From Desulfomonilaceae bacterium (GTDB taxonomy: Bacteria; Desulfobacterota; Desulfomonilia; Desulfomonilales; Desulfomonilaceae): 58,532 nucleotides of DNA. Below the pieces are notes generated by a model, which searched no databases, had not been told where the DNA came from, and saw only the letters and a program-made list of their open reading frames with translations. Each line of letters starts with the position of its first letter. The stretch's first letter is position 1. The DNA lies in assembly GCA_031082285.1 (NCBI GenBank), contig JAVHLK010000026.1:1-58532 (forward strand), read 5' to 3'. The translations under genes and the position numbers were made by a program. Below, one piece after another: positions 10,609 to 19,017 of the stretch.

Positions 10609-11628
10609 TTGACAGGATCGAAGACGCTCGATTCGTCGGTAATCAGCGTTGTGGTGCCATTGTACAACGAAAAGGAGAACGTCCCGGTTTTTGTCGAGCG
10701 AATCGAGCGGGTTTTCTCTCGCTTGGGCTGCAAATGGGAGCTTGTGTTCGCTCTGGATCCAAGCACCGACGGCACGCGAGAAGCAATCCTGAAGTTGATG
10801 GACAATGGATATCCCATACGATTGATACACTTCTCCCGAAGGTTCGGAAAACCTCTTTCTCTTCTCGCCGGGCTCGAGTACTCGACAGGCGACGCCTGCG
10901 TCATCATTGACGTCGATCTTCAAGATCCTCCCGAGCTCATCGAAGCTATGGTCGATAAATGGCTCCAGGGATTTGAAGTCGTCATCGCACAACGTAGATC
11001 GCGAAGGGGAGAGCATTATTTGTATCTGAAATCAGCCGAGCTGTTCTACAAGATCTTGAATCGTTTCTCTGAGGTCCATGTCCCCGAGAATAGCGGTGAT
11101 TTCCGAATGCTCGACGCCCGCGTCGTGCGCGAGATATGTCGTTTTCGCGAACGCCATGGGTTCTTGCGCGGAATAACGGCTGCCGTAGGCTTCTCCACGA
11201 CTGTGGTTACCTTCGATCGCGAGCCGCGGCTCGCCGGGAAGACGCAGATCCCGCTTCGCGGTGCCGTCAACATAGCTCTGGACGGAATCATTCCCTTTTC
11301 GAGGGTCCCGGTACGCATGGTCTTCCTCATGGGATCGGCCCTGTCGGCGTTGGCCCTTGCCGGAACCTTGGTGTGGATCGTATCGGGTCTCCTGAAGGGA
11401 TTCTCATCCCAGTGGCCTATCCTGCTGTTGGGTCTTCTCTCTTTGTGTATATCGGCCCTCACACTCACGGCGCTGGGAATTATTGGAGAATATGTCCTGC
11501 GGACGTACGAAGAGGCGCGGGACCGACCGCGGTACATTGTGGACGAGGTTGTCGAGGCTCGGACGATTCCTCGGCGTCGAACCCCGGACGAGGCCGGCCG
11601 CGGGTGCGCAAACCGCAGGCCAAAGTGA
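10609..11628 (+). CDS. Polyprenyl-phosphate-type glycosyltransferase family 2 (DPM1/ArnC-like)
   Basis: 339 residues. The N-terminal GT-A domain (about 12-240) begins with VVVPLYNEKENV, a GT2 hallmark, and has the acidic motif DVDLQDPPE for nucleotide-sugar and metal binding. Two hydrophobic helices (about 245-270 and 280-305) end the protein. This layout fits enzymes such as ArnC, GtrB and dolichol-phosphate mannose synthases, which load a sugar onto a lipid carrier at the inner membrane. The sugar and the lipid are not readable. The start is a TTG at 10609 with a strong site (AGGAGAGG) four bases upstream. The gene ends six bases before the epimerase gene and is probably co-transcribed with it. 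Confidence 0.85.
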   Translation: MTGSKTLDSSVISVVVPLYNEKENVPVFVERIERVFSRLGCKWELVFALDPSTDGTREAILKLMDNGYPIRLIHFSRRFGKPLSLLAGLEYSTGDACVIIDVDLQDPPELIEAMVDKWLQGFEVVIAQRRSRRGEHYLYLKSAELFYKILNRFSEVHVPENSGDFRMLDARVVREICRFRERHGFLRGITAAVGFSTTVVTFDREPRLAGKTQIPLRGAVNIALDGIIPFSRVPVRMVFLMGSALSALALAGTLVWIVSGLLKGFSSQWPILLLGLLSLCISALTLTALGIIGEYVLRTYEEARDRPRYIVDEVVEARTIPRRRTPDEAGRGCANRRPK

Positions 11629-11634
11629 TCGAGA

Positions 11635-12594
11635 ATGAAAGCACTTGTAACCGGAGGTGCCGGGTTCATCGGCAGTCACGTTGTTGACGAACTACTCCGC
11701 AGAAACTACGAGGTAGTAGTCTACGACAATTTGTCATCGGGTTTCCTGCGCCACCTTGAACAGGGACTGAGCGAAGGTCGGATCCAGCTGATAAGAGGCG
11801 ACATCCTGGATGCCGGAACTCTGACCCGGGCAATGGAAGGGACGTCCACGGTTTTTCACCTGGCGGCCAACGCGGATGTGAGGGGCGGTCGCGGCGATAC
11901 TCGTGTCGACCTGGAACAGAACATCTTGGGTACGCACCGAGTCCTGGAAGCCATGAGGACCGTGGAGGTTTCGGAGATTGTGTTCACCAGCTCCGCAACT
12001 GTTTACGGCGAGCCGGATAGATTCCCCACTCCGGAGGAGTACGCTCCGACTCAGACGTCGCTCTACGGCGCGTCCAAATTGGCCGCGGAAGCCATGATTC
12101 AGGCGTACGGCGAGTACTTCGGTATACGGAGTTACGTCTTTCGGTTCGTATCATGGATCGGTGAACGGTATTCACACGGAGTCGTGTATGATTTCGTCAA
12201 CAAATTGAGGAGCGATCCCAACCACCTGGAAATCCTCGGCGACGGGAACCAGAAGAAATCGTACTTGTACGTGGAGGACGGCATTCGCGGGATCTTCCTC
12301 GCCAGAGAGCGTATTGTTGGTCATAAGAACGTACTCAATCTCGGCCATCTGGAATATATGAACGTTCGCGACCTGGCATCCATCGTGTGCAGCGAGATGG
12401 GCCTGACGGACGTGTCGTTCCGATTTACCGGAGGGCCGCGCGGTTGGTTGGGAGACAGTCCCTTTGTTCATTTGGACGTTTCAAAGGTCCGGCAGGCAGG
12501 GTTCGACCCGCAGGTATCCATAGAACAGGGCATTCGACGCACGGTCCGGTATTTGCTGAACAACCCCTGGCTCTTGGAGGCACGGTCCTCCTAG
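11635..12594 (+). CDS. NAD-dependent sugar-nucleotide epimerase/dehydratase (GalE-like SDR)
   Basis: 319 residues of the extended short-chain dehydrogenase family. The Rossmann nucleotide-binding motif GGAGFIGSH is at about residues 7-15. The catalytic Ser/Thr lies in the FTSSATVYGE segment, and the YGASK motif supplies the Tyr and Lys. The closest general type is UDP-glucose 4-epimerase or a related UDP-sugar epimerase/dehydratase. It follows the lipid-carrier glycosyltransferase at six bases and probably prepares its sugar donor. Exact substrate unknown. Confidence 0.88.
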   Translation: MKALVTGGAGFIGSHVVDELLRRNYEVVVYDNLSSGFLRHLEQGLSEGRIQLIRGDILDAGTLTRAMEGTSTVFHLAANADVRGGRGDTRVDLEQNILGTHRVLEAMRTVEVSEIVFTSSATVYGEPDRFPTPEEYAPTQTSLYGASKLAAEAMIQAYGEYFGIRSYVFRFVSWIGERYSHGVVYDFVNKLRSDPNHLEILGDGNQKKSYLYVEDGIRGIFLARERIVGHKNVLNLGHLEYMNVRDLASIVCSEMGLTDVSFRFTGGPRGWLGDSPFVHLDVSKVRQAGFDPQVSIEQGIRRTVRYLLNNPWLLEARSS

Positions 12595-12675
12595 TCCGAT
12601 ACATACGTTCGTTGCACGCCCATTGTCTACGCGCCGGGTGTTGCCCGGTACGAGAGGGAGCATACCACCACGACC

Positions 12676-13755
12676 GTGAGAATCATCGACCGATATATAA
12701 CCGTGGAGTTCCTGAAAGTCTTCGCCATCTGCATCATGGGATTGATCCTCATCTTCCTCCTGGTGGAGTTGACCGACAAGATCAAGCTGTATTTCCGCTA
12801 CGACCCCGGAGCTTGGGCAATGACCCGGTACTTTCTGGTCAAGATACCGGGGTACCTGTTTTTTGCCCTGCCGCTCGGAATCCTGCTTGGGGGAATGCTT
12901 TCGCTCCTCATGATGGCGCGTCGATCGGAACTTATCGCCATGCAGGCCAACGGCGTAGACGCTCTGAGCATTGCTCGACCGGTCTTGATCATAGGCTTTG
13001 CCGCCGGCATCGTCATGTTCGTCGCCAATGAATCCGTCATTCCCTGGTCCAACGGCAGAAGTGAGGAGATTCAGCGCGAGATCGAGGGGAAGAGGGACAC
13101 GACGTTCTTTAAGAGGAATGAGGTATGGCTGCGTTCGCCCGATTCCATCACCCACATAGGAGAATTCGACCCGGCGAACAATACCATGGAACACGTATCC
13201 ATGGTGGTTTGGAACGGCGATTACAACTTCCTTCAGCGCCTTTTCGCGGACAAGGCCAAGTGGTGGACCGACCATTGGATATTCTACGGCGTGAATAGAA
13301 CCGTTCGGACGCCGGACGGTCAATACGTCGTCGAGACGGTTCCTTCAATGACGGCACCGTTGAAGAGCACTCCCGAAGACTTCCAAAGAGGTGAACGGCT
13401 CGCGAAGGAAATGAACCTTACTCAACTGGGTGAGTACATCAATCAGCTCGAGCAGGAAGGCCAGAGGCCGGACCGATACCTCGTCGATTGGCACGAGAAG
13501 ATCGCATTTCCGTTCATCTGCCTGATCATGGCGGCTCTCAGCGTGCCATTCGCCATCAGGGTGAGTCCCCGGGCAGGGGGCATTGCCGTTGGAATGGCCT
13601 TTTCACTGGTGGTGGCCTTTGGTTACTATGTAGTCCATACCGCGTTTATGGCTCTGGGACACGGCGGATATATTCCCGCCTTTACGGCGGCGTGGGCTGC
13701 CAACGTGATCTTCGGTCTTACCGCAACGACGCTGTTGCTTCAGGCCGGGACATAG
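12676..13755 (+). CDS. lptG: LPS export ABC transporter permease (LptG/LptF family)
   Basis: 359-residue YjgP/YjgQ-family inner-membrane protein. Two to three transmembrane helices at the N-terminus (about 12-34, 55-80, 98-117), a periplasmic beta-jellyroll region (about 120-265), then three more helices (about 275-355). That is the LptF/LptG architecture that pulls lipopolysaccharide from the inner membrane into the Lpt bridge. LptF versus LptG is not certain; LptG is a little more likely from the short N-terminus. The start is a GTG at 12676 with only a distant GGGAG. It follows the two sugar genes by about 80 bases in the same direction, so the three form an envelope-polysaccharide cluster. 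The partner permease and LptB are not in the window. Confidence 0.85.
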   Translation: MRIIDRYITVEFLKVFAICIMGLILIFLLVELTDKIKLYFRYDPGAWAMTRYFLVKIPGYLFFALPLGILLGGMLSLLMMARRSELIAMQANGVDALSIARPVLIIGFAAGIVMFVANESVIPWSNGRSEEIQREIEGKRDTTFFKRNEVWLRSPDSITHIGEFDPANNTMEHVSMVVWNGDYNFLQRLFADKAKWWTDHWIFYGVNRTVRTPDGQYVVETVPSMTAPLKSTPEDFQRGERLAKEMNLTQLGEYINQLEQEGQRPDRYLVDWHEKIAFPFICLIMAALSVPFAIRVSPRAGGIAVGMAFSLVVAFGYYVVHTAFMALGHGGYIPAFTAAWAANVIFGLTATTLLLQAGT

Positions 13756-13812
13756 TGGGGATTTCCTAAGCAGGGTGTCGAATTGACGGCAATTATCCAT
13801 GTTTTGGTAGCG

Positions 13813-13871
13813 CCGGCATCCCTGCCGGTTTCTGCTTCTAGAGCGCCCGGCATCCCGCGTTCTACGCGGGA
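13813..13871. repeat. Two tandem GC-rich hairpins between convergent genes
   Basis: CCGGCA (13813-13818) pairs with TGCCGG (13823-13828) over a TCCC loop, and TCCCGCG (13853-13859) pairs with CGCGGGA (13865-13871) over a TTCTA loop. Both lie between the convergent lptG and the 13949 gene. They look like small dispersed palindromes that may double as transcription or decay barriers. Confidence 0.6.
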
Positions 13872-13948
13872 CGGGACGCGACCGAGCGTCCACCGGAATG
13901 CGCGACCGTATTCATGCCACGGAGACTAAGAAATCTGGTTTGTGCGAA

Positions 13949-14422
13949 TTACTTGATCCGACTGAACTGAACGAAGAGGCCCGGGTTCGGCGACTCCTCG
14001 TACACTTCGATGGACGTGTACCGGTTGGGCTCGTCGAATCTGACGTACACTACCTCGTCGGCCTTGGATCCATTGCATCGGTGCCGCAGCTCATGGCCGG
14101 AAAGTTTCCAGCGACCTTTCTGCTCGGTCTCCTCGCCGCCGATTCTGCTCAGTCTCCGAAAGGTACCGTCCTTGCGGTACTCCATGATGAGCGTGAAGGC
14201 ATTGGCTCCTTTGGTTACGAAGGGTCTTCCCTTGTAGCCCGATCGGTAGGGCTTCCCCGGCTCTTTTGTCATTACTATTTCCCAGGTTCCCACGAGGTTT
14301 GAAGACGCCTTGTCCAGGTCGGACTTGATCTTGCCTGAATTATCCAACGCGTAGATCGGGGGTAGGAACAGGCTTACCAGGAATCCTGCAGAAAGTAAGA
14401 CGACAGCTCGCCGGGTACTCAC
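13949..14422 (-). CDS. Exported protein of unknown function, lipocalin-like size
   Basis: 157 residues. A Sec signal peptide is evident (Arg-rich start, hydrophobic stretch about 6-21, cleavage near YAL-D). The mature part contains a GTWEIVMT segment followed by alternating strands (ITLIMEYRKDGTFRR-like pattern at about 80-95), which resembles small lipocalin-like or DUF4488-type beta-barrel proteins that begin with a G-x-W motif. That relation is a guess. It stands alone between the lptG cluster and a convergent or divergent membrane gene. No catalytic residues are recognisable. Confidence 0.6.
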   Translation of the reverse strand: MSTRRAVVLLSAGFLVSLFLPPIYALDNSGKIKSDLDKASSNLVGTWEIVMTKEPGKPYRSGYKGRPFVTKGANAFTLIMEYRKDGTFRRLSRIGGEETEQKGRWKLSGHELRHRCNGSKADEVVYVRFDEPNRYTSIEVYEESPNPGLFVQFSRIK

Positions 14423-14601
14423 GGTACACTCCTTTTCACCTCTAGTTCTTCTTACGGGCGGCTTTCGTATTCTTGGAACGGGATAGGTTCAAAACGCGGC
14501 TCGTTTTCAACGGCACAAACTCTAGCACAATCGAGTGCATGGCGCAACATGAAGTTCTTTTCGCTTGACACAAATGCGACTGTGCGGGCAAGACATAGAG
14601 C

Positions 14602-16149
14602 ATGGAAAAAGCAAAGAGAATCCTCCGGAGACTCTCCTTCGTGACGAACGCGGAGTTTCTTGTCGGCGGCGTGTTCCTTGTGTCGGGAGTGATCGTCGGC
14701 TGGAACGGGATCGAGAGACTTCAGCTCTTATATCATGAGTTGTCGGATTACTTTCCTCTGAAACTCCCGGAAAATCTCTCCCAGATCCTCCTCCATTCCT
14801 TCCCCCTCATTTTCAAAACGTTTGTGAACACCGTCGGATCGGCCTGCGCGGTGATCATGGGGGTGCTGTGGACTCTGAGCGGGCTCGGCGAGGCGTTTGA
14901 GAGCCGCAAGAAACCTCCTCACGCCCCGGACCTGGAGAAACCGGAAGTCGTTGCCGAATCCCTGCGGTCGGCACAGTCGCTTTATTGGCGGAGTATGTCT
15001 CTGCCCATCCGTATAACGGCCGGAGTTCTTCCAAGAGCCCGTTTGATCAGCCCCATAACGTACGAGATGTTTCGCCGAGTGCTCGTCTCCATCGGCAAGA
15101 TGGTCTTGCTTGGGGCTTTCATCGCTTTGATACTCTATGTGCTTGGAATGGTCCCGGTACTGGCACACAACCATCTGCAATGGGAAATTCGGTTGGCGGT
15201 CCCATCGGGCTATCCGCTTTATCTTGTCTTGGCTCTTCTCATCATTGCGAACCTGCTCATCGCGGCGAGTCTCATTCCCTACAGGCGGAGGGAATATGCC
15301 CGCCATTGTGAGACGATGCCGGTATGCGGCAGGGGCGATCCACACGTGTTCTTTGCACTTCTGGAAGAAGGCTGCAGGCTCTTGAGTGCCCAAGGCCCGG
15401 CGCGGAATAGTCCTTACCGCGTTGAGCGGGCGGACAATCCCGTCATCAAGGGAACTCTTATCGAGAGCAACCCGAAGGGGATGCCGTCACCGGCAAGGCC
15501 CGCAGGATACTTTTGCCTGCCCTTGATTCCGTTGTTGTTGTCCGCGGGGTTTTCCAGACTGACCCATTTCAGCCCTGAAGTCTCGTCGATCTACTTCACC
15601 AATTTCTTATCGCTCCATCTCCTTGACTATGTCCTCGAGGTAATCCTTGCATTGGCGCTTATTCTGAGTGGTGTGTACTTCGGCGAATGGGCGAGGAAAC
15701 TACTGGGAGTGACTCGGTTTCAGTCCGCTTTTGTGTTTTGCAGCCTCGTGGCGGAAAAAGCGACGGGGTCGGCGGCCTCGGCTTACTCCAGCCGGAGGGG
15801 ACCCGGAATCTCGCGGCTCCCGGAATGGAGAGCCGCCGAGGGATTGGATGAGGCGTTTGCTCGTTGGGCCAAAAATCCCGGTACGGAAAGGGACTTCCTC
15901 GTGGAAATTTGTTGGGCCGAAGCCGTATCCGAATCCGAATCCGCGACCGAGGAAGGTCCGCGCTATCTCACCGGCATGACCAAATCAGAGGTTCTTCAGG
16001 ATTCGATGCAGCGGTTGATTCAGCTCCCGTTTCACGTGGACCTTCAACCGGCCTTGTGCGGTGACCCGCCGACTGCTCCCACGTACTCCGGATCCGGGCT
16101 TCAGGAGTCGCCCAAACAACGCGAAGAGCCGCCAAGCGGCGACAAATGA
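14602..16149 (+). CDS. Multi-pass membrane protein of unknown function
   Basis: 515 residues. Hydrophobic segments at about 18-38, 70-95, 160-185, 205-228, 305-322 and 340-365 suggest about six transmembrane helices. A loop of 70 residues lies between helices four and five, and a C-terminal soluble tail of about 150 residues follows, which becomes Pro/Ser/Glu-rich at the end. No family or motif was recognised. The start ATG at 14602 has only a weak upstream site. It is monocistronic and convergent with acsE. Composition matches neighbouring genes, so recent transfer is not suggested. Confidence 0.6.
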   Translation: MEKAKRILRRLSFVTNAEFLVGGVFLVSGVIVGWNGIERLQLLYHELSDYFPLKLPENLSQILLHSFPLIFKTFVNTVGSACAVIMGVLWTLSGLGEAFESRKKPPHAPDLEKPEVVAESLRSAQSLYWRSMSLPIRITAGVLPRARLISPITYEMFRRVLVSIGKMVLLGAFIALILYVLGMVPVLAHNHLQWEIRLAVPSGYPLYLVLALLIIANLLIAASLIPYRRREYARHCETMPVCGRGDPHVFFALLEEGCRLLSAQGPARNSPYRVERADNPVIKGTLIESNPKGMPSPARPAGYFCLPLIPLLLSAGFSRLTHFSPEVSSIYFTNFLSLHLLDYVLEVILALALILSGVYFGEWARKLLGVTRFQSAFVFCSLVAEKATGSAASAYSSRRGPGISRLPEWRAAEGLDEAFARWAKNPGTERDFLVEICWAEAVSESESATEEGPRYLTGMTKSEVLQDSMQRLIQLPFHVDLQPALCGDPPTAPTYSGSGLQESPKQREEPPSGDK

Positions 16150-16221
16150 CGACGTCGCCGGAGGAACGGTACAATATCCTATCCGTATTCCCGTGCGGGC
16201 AACCTTGAGGAATAACGGCGA

Positions 16222-16254
16222 GGCAGGGAGGAAGGCCGTTCGCCTCTCCCTGCC
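16222..16254. terminator. Possible bidirectional terminator hairpin
   Basis: GGCAGGGAG (16222-16230) pairs perfectly with CTCCCTGCC (16246-16254). It lies between the convergent membrane-protein gene and the end of acsE. There is no T-run, so it may act as a decay barrier or Rho-assisted stop rather than a classical terminator. Confidence 0.45.
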
Positions 16255-16305
16255 GGCACGGTTGAGATGTTCTGCGACCGGGTGACGGAATCCGACTTCC
16301 AGGAG

Positions 16306-17196
16306 TCAGACCTCAAGCCAGGAGTGAGAGTATAGGGAATGGCCCAAGAGCAGTTTGGCGGTTTTCACGTAATCCACCTCTTTCTTGTCCATTCCGGAGG
16401 TATCGACCTCATCGCCGTCCATAACGCGACCCACCAGTGTTTCAAGCTCCATGGACTGGTCATGTGCAATCTTCACGATCTCTTCATCGAAACCGTCCAG
16501 GATGGCCGATGTAATGCCGCATTTCTTGAGCATGCACAGATACACCTGGTTAAGTATGTCCCGGAGGTCATCCGGAGACCCGTTTGACACGTTGGAAAGG
16601 CCGCAGGTGGATTTGCATCCGGGAGCCAGGTCGGGGAGCCACTGCATAAAGGTCGTGCATCCCTGGAGCTCCTGTTGCTGGGACGAAACCGGGACCACGA
16701 TGGGGTCGAACCAGATCCTCTCCAGGGAAATCCCATGTTCGGCAGCCTGCGTCATCATGCTGTCCAGAAGTATGGTGCGCTCGTTTTCGTCCCTAGGTAT
16801 TCCGTCGGGACCCCACATCAGACCCACCATGTCACAGTTGTATTTGGTGACGAGCGGTAATTGGAGGGCCATACGCTCGGGTGTGGCCATGATGGAGTTA
16901 ATGACCGCGGGTCCGCCTTTTATCTGATAGACCTGAAGGCCTGCTTCAATGGCTTCATTGTTGGTCGTGTCGAGGAAGAGCGGAAGGTCGGTCACTTCCT
17001 GAACGGTCTTTACAAGCCATTGCATCATTTCCGGACCGCCTTTGCGAGCCGGTCCCAAGTTCAGATCGAGCAGATCCGCACCTTTTTCCGTGAGCTTCTC
17101 CGCCCATTCCTGGATCGGCTTGGGATCCTTCTCCCTCATCGCGGTGCCGGTGTACTTGGACATGATATTTATGTTTTCAGCCACCACGTTAATCAT
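16306..17196 (-). CDS. acsE: Methyltetrahydrofolate:corrinoid iron-sulfur protein methyltransferase
   Basis: Transfers the methyl group of methyl-H4folate to the Co(I) of the corrinoid protein AcsCD. It belongs to the pterin-binding TIM-barrel family. Visible signatures are AENINIMSK near the start, LLDLNLGPAR for pterin binding (about 40-50), FLDTTN, and CGLSNVSNGSP (about 200-210), matching known MeTr sequences. About 296 residues, slightly longer than the usual 260-270. The start is placed at 17196, where AGGAGG lies eight bases upstream; the open frame runs on to 17241 without such support. It is the last gene of the acs operon, separated from acsC by a 343-base spacer full of inverted repeats. 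Confidence 0.93.
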   Translation of the reverse strand: MINVVAENINIMSKYTGTAMREKDPKPIQEWAEKLTEKGADLLDLNLGPARKGGPEMMQWLVKTVQEVTDLPLFLDTTNNEAIEAGLQVYQIKGGPAVINSIMATPERMALQLPLVTKYNCDMVGLMWGPDGIPRDENERTILLDSMMTQAAEHGISLERIWFDPIVVPVSSQQQELQGCTTFMQWLPDLAPGCKSTCGLSNVSNGSPDDLRDILNQVYLCMLKKCGITSAILDGFDEEIVKIAHDQSMELETLVGRVMDGDEVDTSGMDKKEVDYVKTAKLLLGHSLYSHSWLEV

Positions 17197-17539
17197 TGAC
17201 TGTACCTCCTGATTTGGCTCCTGTTCCGACGCGGAACGCAACTACATAACAAGGCAAGATACCATAGTCCTGCCATGGATCAAAGGGTAATACGCGGCAC
17301 GGCACCTACGCACACACGCGCATGTTGTGAGCATGGGCTCGACGTGTACCGGCCGTTCCGCCGTTGTGCTTACTACCGAATCCCGCGTCGCACGGGATTC
17401 ACGAGAATTCTCGCATGCCGTATCTTACTATGGCGCCGGAGCATCCGTGAAAACCAATATCCGTCGGTAAGCAAGCCTGCGGGGAAGAGCGATTCTCTCG
17501 TCCCCGTAGGCAGGCATTACTGTTGGAACATGGTATCGG
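17197..17539. repeat. acsC-acsE spacer with three inverted repeats
   Basis: No gene is visible in this 343-base spacer. It holds GAATCCCG/CGGGATTC (17378-17385 and 17393-17400, seven-base loop), a perfect 12-base palindrome CGAGAATTCTCG (17402-17413), and a stem of 11 pairs with one wobble, GCCTGCGGGGA/TCCCCGTAGGC (17475-17485 and 17501-17511). These may be a dispersed repeat cluster, mRNA processing sites or attenuators that lower acsE expression relative to acsC. Confidence 0.55.
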
Positions 17540-18880
17540 TTACGCGTAGTTCTGACGAAGGTAGGCCGGAATATGCGCACCTTCCCTGGGGCCGATTGCG
17601 ATTTCCCAATCGGGCAGCTCTTCCTCCAGGTCTCCGCTGATAATCGCCGCCGCGCCGGGTATGATGAGCTTTCTCGTCTTCGTTTTCTCTTCGATCCCGG
17701 ATTTCTTGACAAACGGGCCGATCAAGTCGCCGACGAACTTGCCCGCGGCCCACGCGGTAAGAACGGATAGACCGTCGGTGTTGAGCACCAGCAGCCATGA
17801 AGGTACACGGCTGGACTCAACCTCTCCCGATACGATGAAGTACGTAAGGGAAAAATTGCTCGTAATCAGAATCGGCGAATCGTCTCCCGGCGTCCCGATG
17901 GGGTAGATCCCCTGCTCGGTGGTCATGGGCCTCTGAGGATCCGTGAATATGTTCAGCCGCTGCAGCAGCAGTGGGAACAGCACTTCTCCTCTGAAGTCGC
18001 TCAGGATCGCGATGCCGCCGTACTTGGAAATGAAGGTTCCCGCGGTTATGGCCTCATCCACCGGATTGTCCGCCATCTCACAGGGAAACACGATGGTCGG
18101 GAATCCCAGGGGCCGATAGAGCTTCTCGAGGGCCAGTCGTCGTATCAACACCTGATCGCGGATAAGTTCGGACATCTTGCGTGAACCGGAATCGAGCACG
18201 ATATCCTTGTGGCCCTTTTCGACCAATTTTGCGCTGAGTCGAGCCACATCACCCACTTTGTCGGCCTTTACGGTCAACGGGCAATCAAACTCCTTGGCCA
18301 ACGCGGACACGTCGTCCAGATTCGCGGCCGTGGCCGCGTAAAGAAGAGGCTTCTGTGTGCCGACTTCGGCCAATGCGGCTTTGAGAGTGTCCACATTGTC
18401 GCTCATCAAGACGAGTGCCGCACCGGCATCCGATGCTTTCTTCGCAACTTGAGCAAAGCGGCCGGGATCGCCCCCGTCCTTTACTGCGACGAGCTCGGCC
18501 TTGAGCGTCAAGCCGACTCGCTCGTAGCTGAGTTCCTTAAAGGCCTTGAGTTTTTCATCAATGGTCGCGTCGTCTTCGGACGCGGCCACGAGGCAACCCA
18601 GGGCCGTGGGATTGTTAAAGGTTTTTTCATGCCTGAAAAGAACCGTTTCTCCTCCGGCTTTCACCGCGTTGTCTCCGGCACCAATCTGTACCGTCCGGAT
18701 CGGAGGTGCCGAAGCGGAAGCCAGTTTCTCACGCGCCTCGTCCGACACGTACGGGCATTGATCAAGCTCGGCCTTGCCCGCAGCCAGGTTCATCGCGAAA
18801 GCGAGGCACGTGGGAACGCCACATTCCGCGCAGTTCTTCTTGGGCATCATTTTGAATATCTGAATTCCGGAAAGCGCCAT
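17540..18880 (-). CDS. acsC: Corrinoid iron-sulfur protein large (gamma) subunit
   Basis: 446 residues, the usual length for bacterial AcsC. It carries the methyl group on a cobamide between AcsE and AcsB. The N-terminal domain binds a [4Fe-4S] cluster through C17, C20, C25 and C42 (spacing 2-4-16), within KKNCAECGVPTC. A TIM-barrel domain and a C-terminal Rossmann-like cobamide-binding domain (about 320-446) follow. AGGAGG lies nine bases before the ATG. The gene follows acsB after a 138-base gap containing a strong hairpin (18952-18981). Its partner small subunit, AcsD, is here the N-terminal part of the fusion protein. Confidence 0.96.
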   Translation of the reverse strand: MALSGIQIFKMMPKKNCAECGVPTCLAFAMNLAAGKAELDQCPYVSDEAREKLASASAPPIRTVQIGAGDNAVKAGGETVLFRHEKTFNNPTALGCLVAASEDDATIDEKLKAFKELSYERVGLTLKAELVAVKDGGDPGRFAQVAKKASDAGAALVLMSDNVDTLKAALAEVGTQKPLLYAATAANLDDVSALAKEFDCPLTVKADKVGDVARLSAKLVEKGHKDIVLDSGSRKMSELIRDQVLIRRLALEKLYRPLGFPTIVFPCEMADNPVDEAITAGTFISKYGGIAILSDFRGEVLFPLLLQRLNIFTDPQRPMTTEQGIYPIGTPGDDSPILITSNFSLTYFIVSGEVESSRVPSWLLVLNTDGLSVLTAWAAGKFVGDLIGPFVKKSGIEEKTKTRKLIIPGAAAIISGDLEEELPDWEIAIGPREGAHIPAYLRQNYA

Positions 18881-18951
18881 AGATTACAACCTCCTTGTCG
18901 AGGCAAAATCCCCAACGAGTATGTCTGGTAGGGTCCACTGACGTTAGGTAT

Positions 18952-18981
18952 CAAGGGGGCCCTGGGGAAAGGGCCCCCTTG
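18952..18981. repeat. Perfect 11-bp hairpin between acsB and acsC
   Basis: CAAGGGGGCCC (18952-18962) pairs with GGGCCCCCTTG (18971-18981) across an 8-base loop. No T-run follows on the minus strand, so it is more likely an mRNA stabiliser, processing site or partial attenuator than a full terminator. Confidence 0.7.
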
Positions 18982-19017
18982 AAGCGTTAGAGCGCGGATA
19001 TGTCCGGCCGTGCGGCA

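Noticed and set aside
16028-16043. Second parS-like site (GTTTCACGTGGA) inside the membrane-protein gene
   Set aside because: Only one half matches the palindrome; the other half has several mismatches and it lies in coding sequence.
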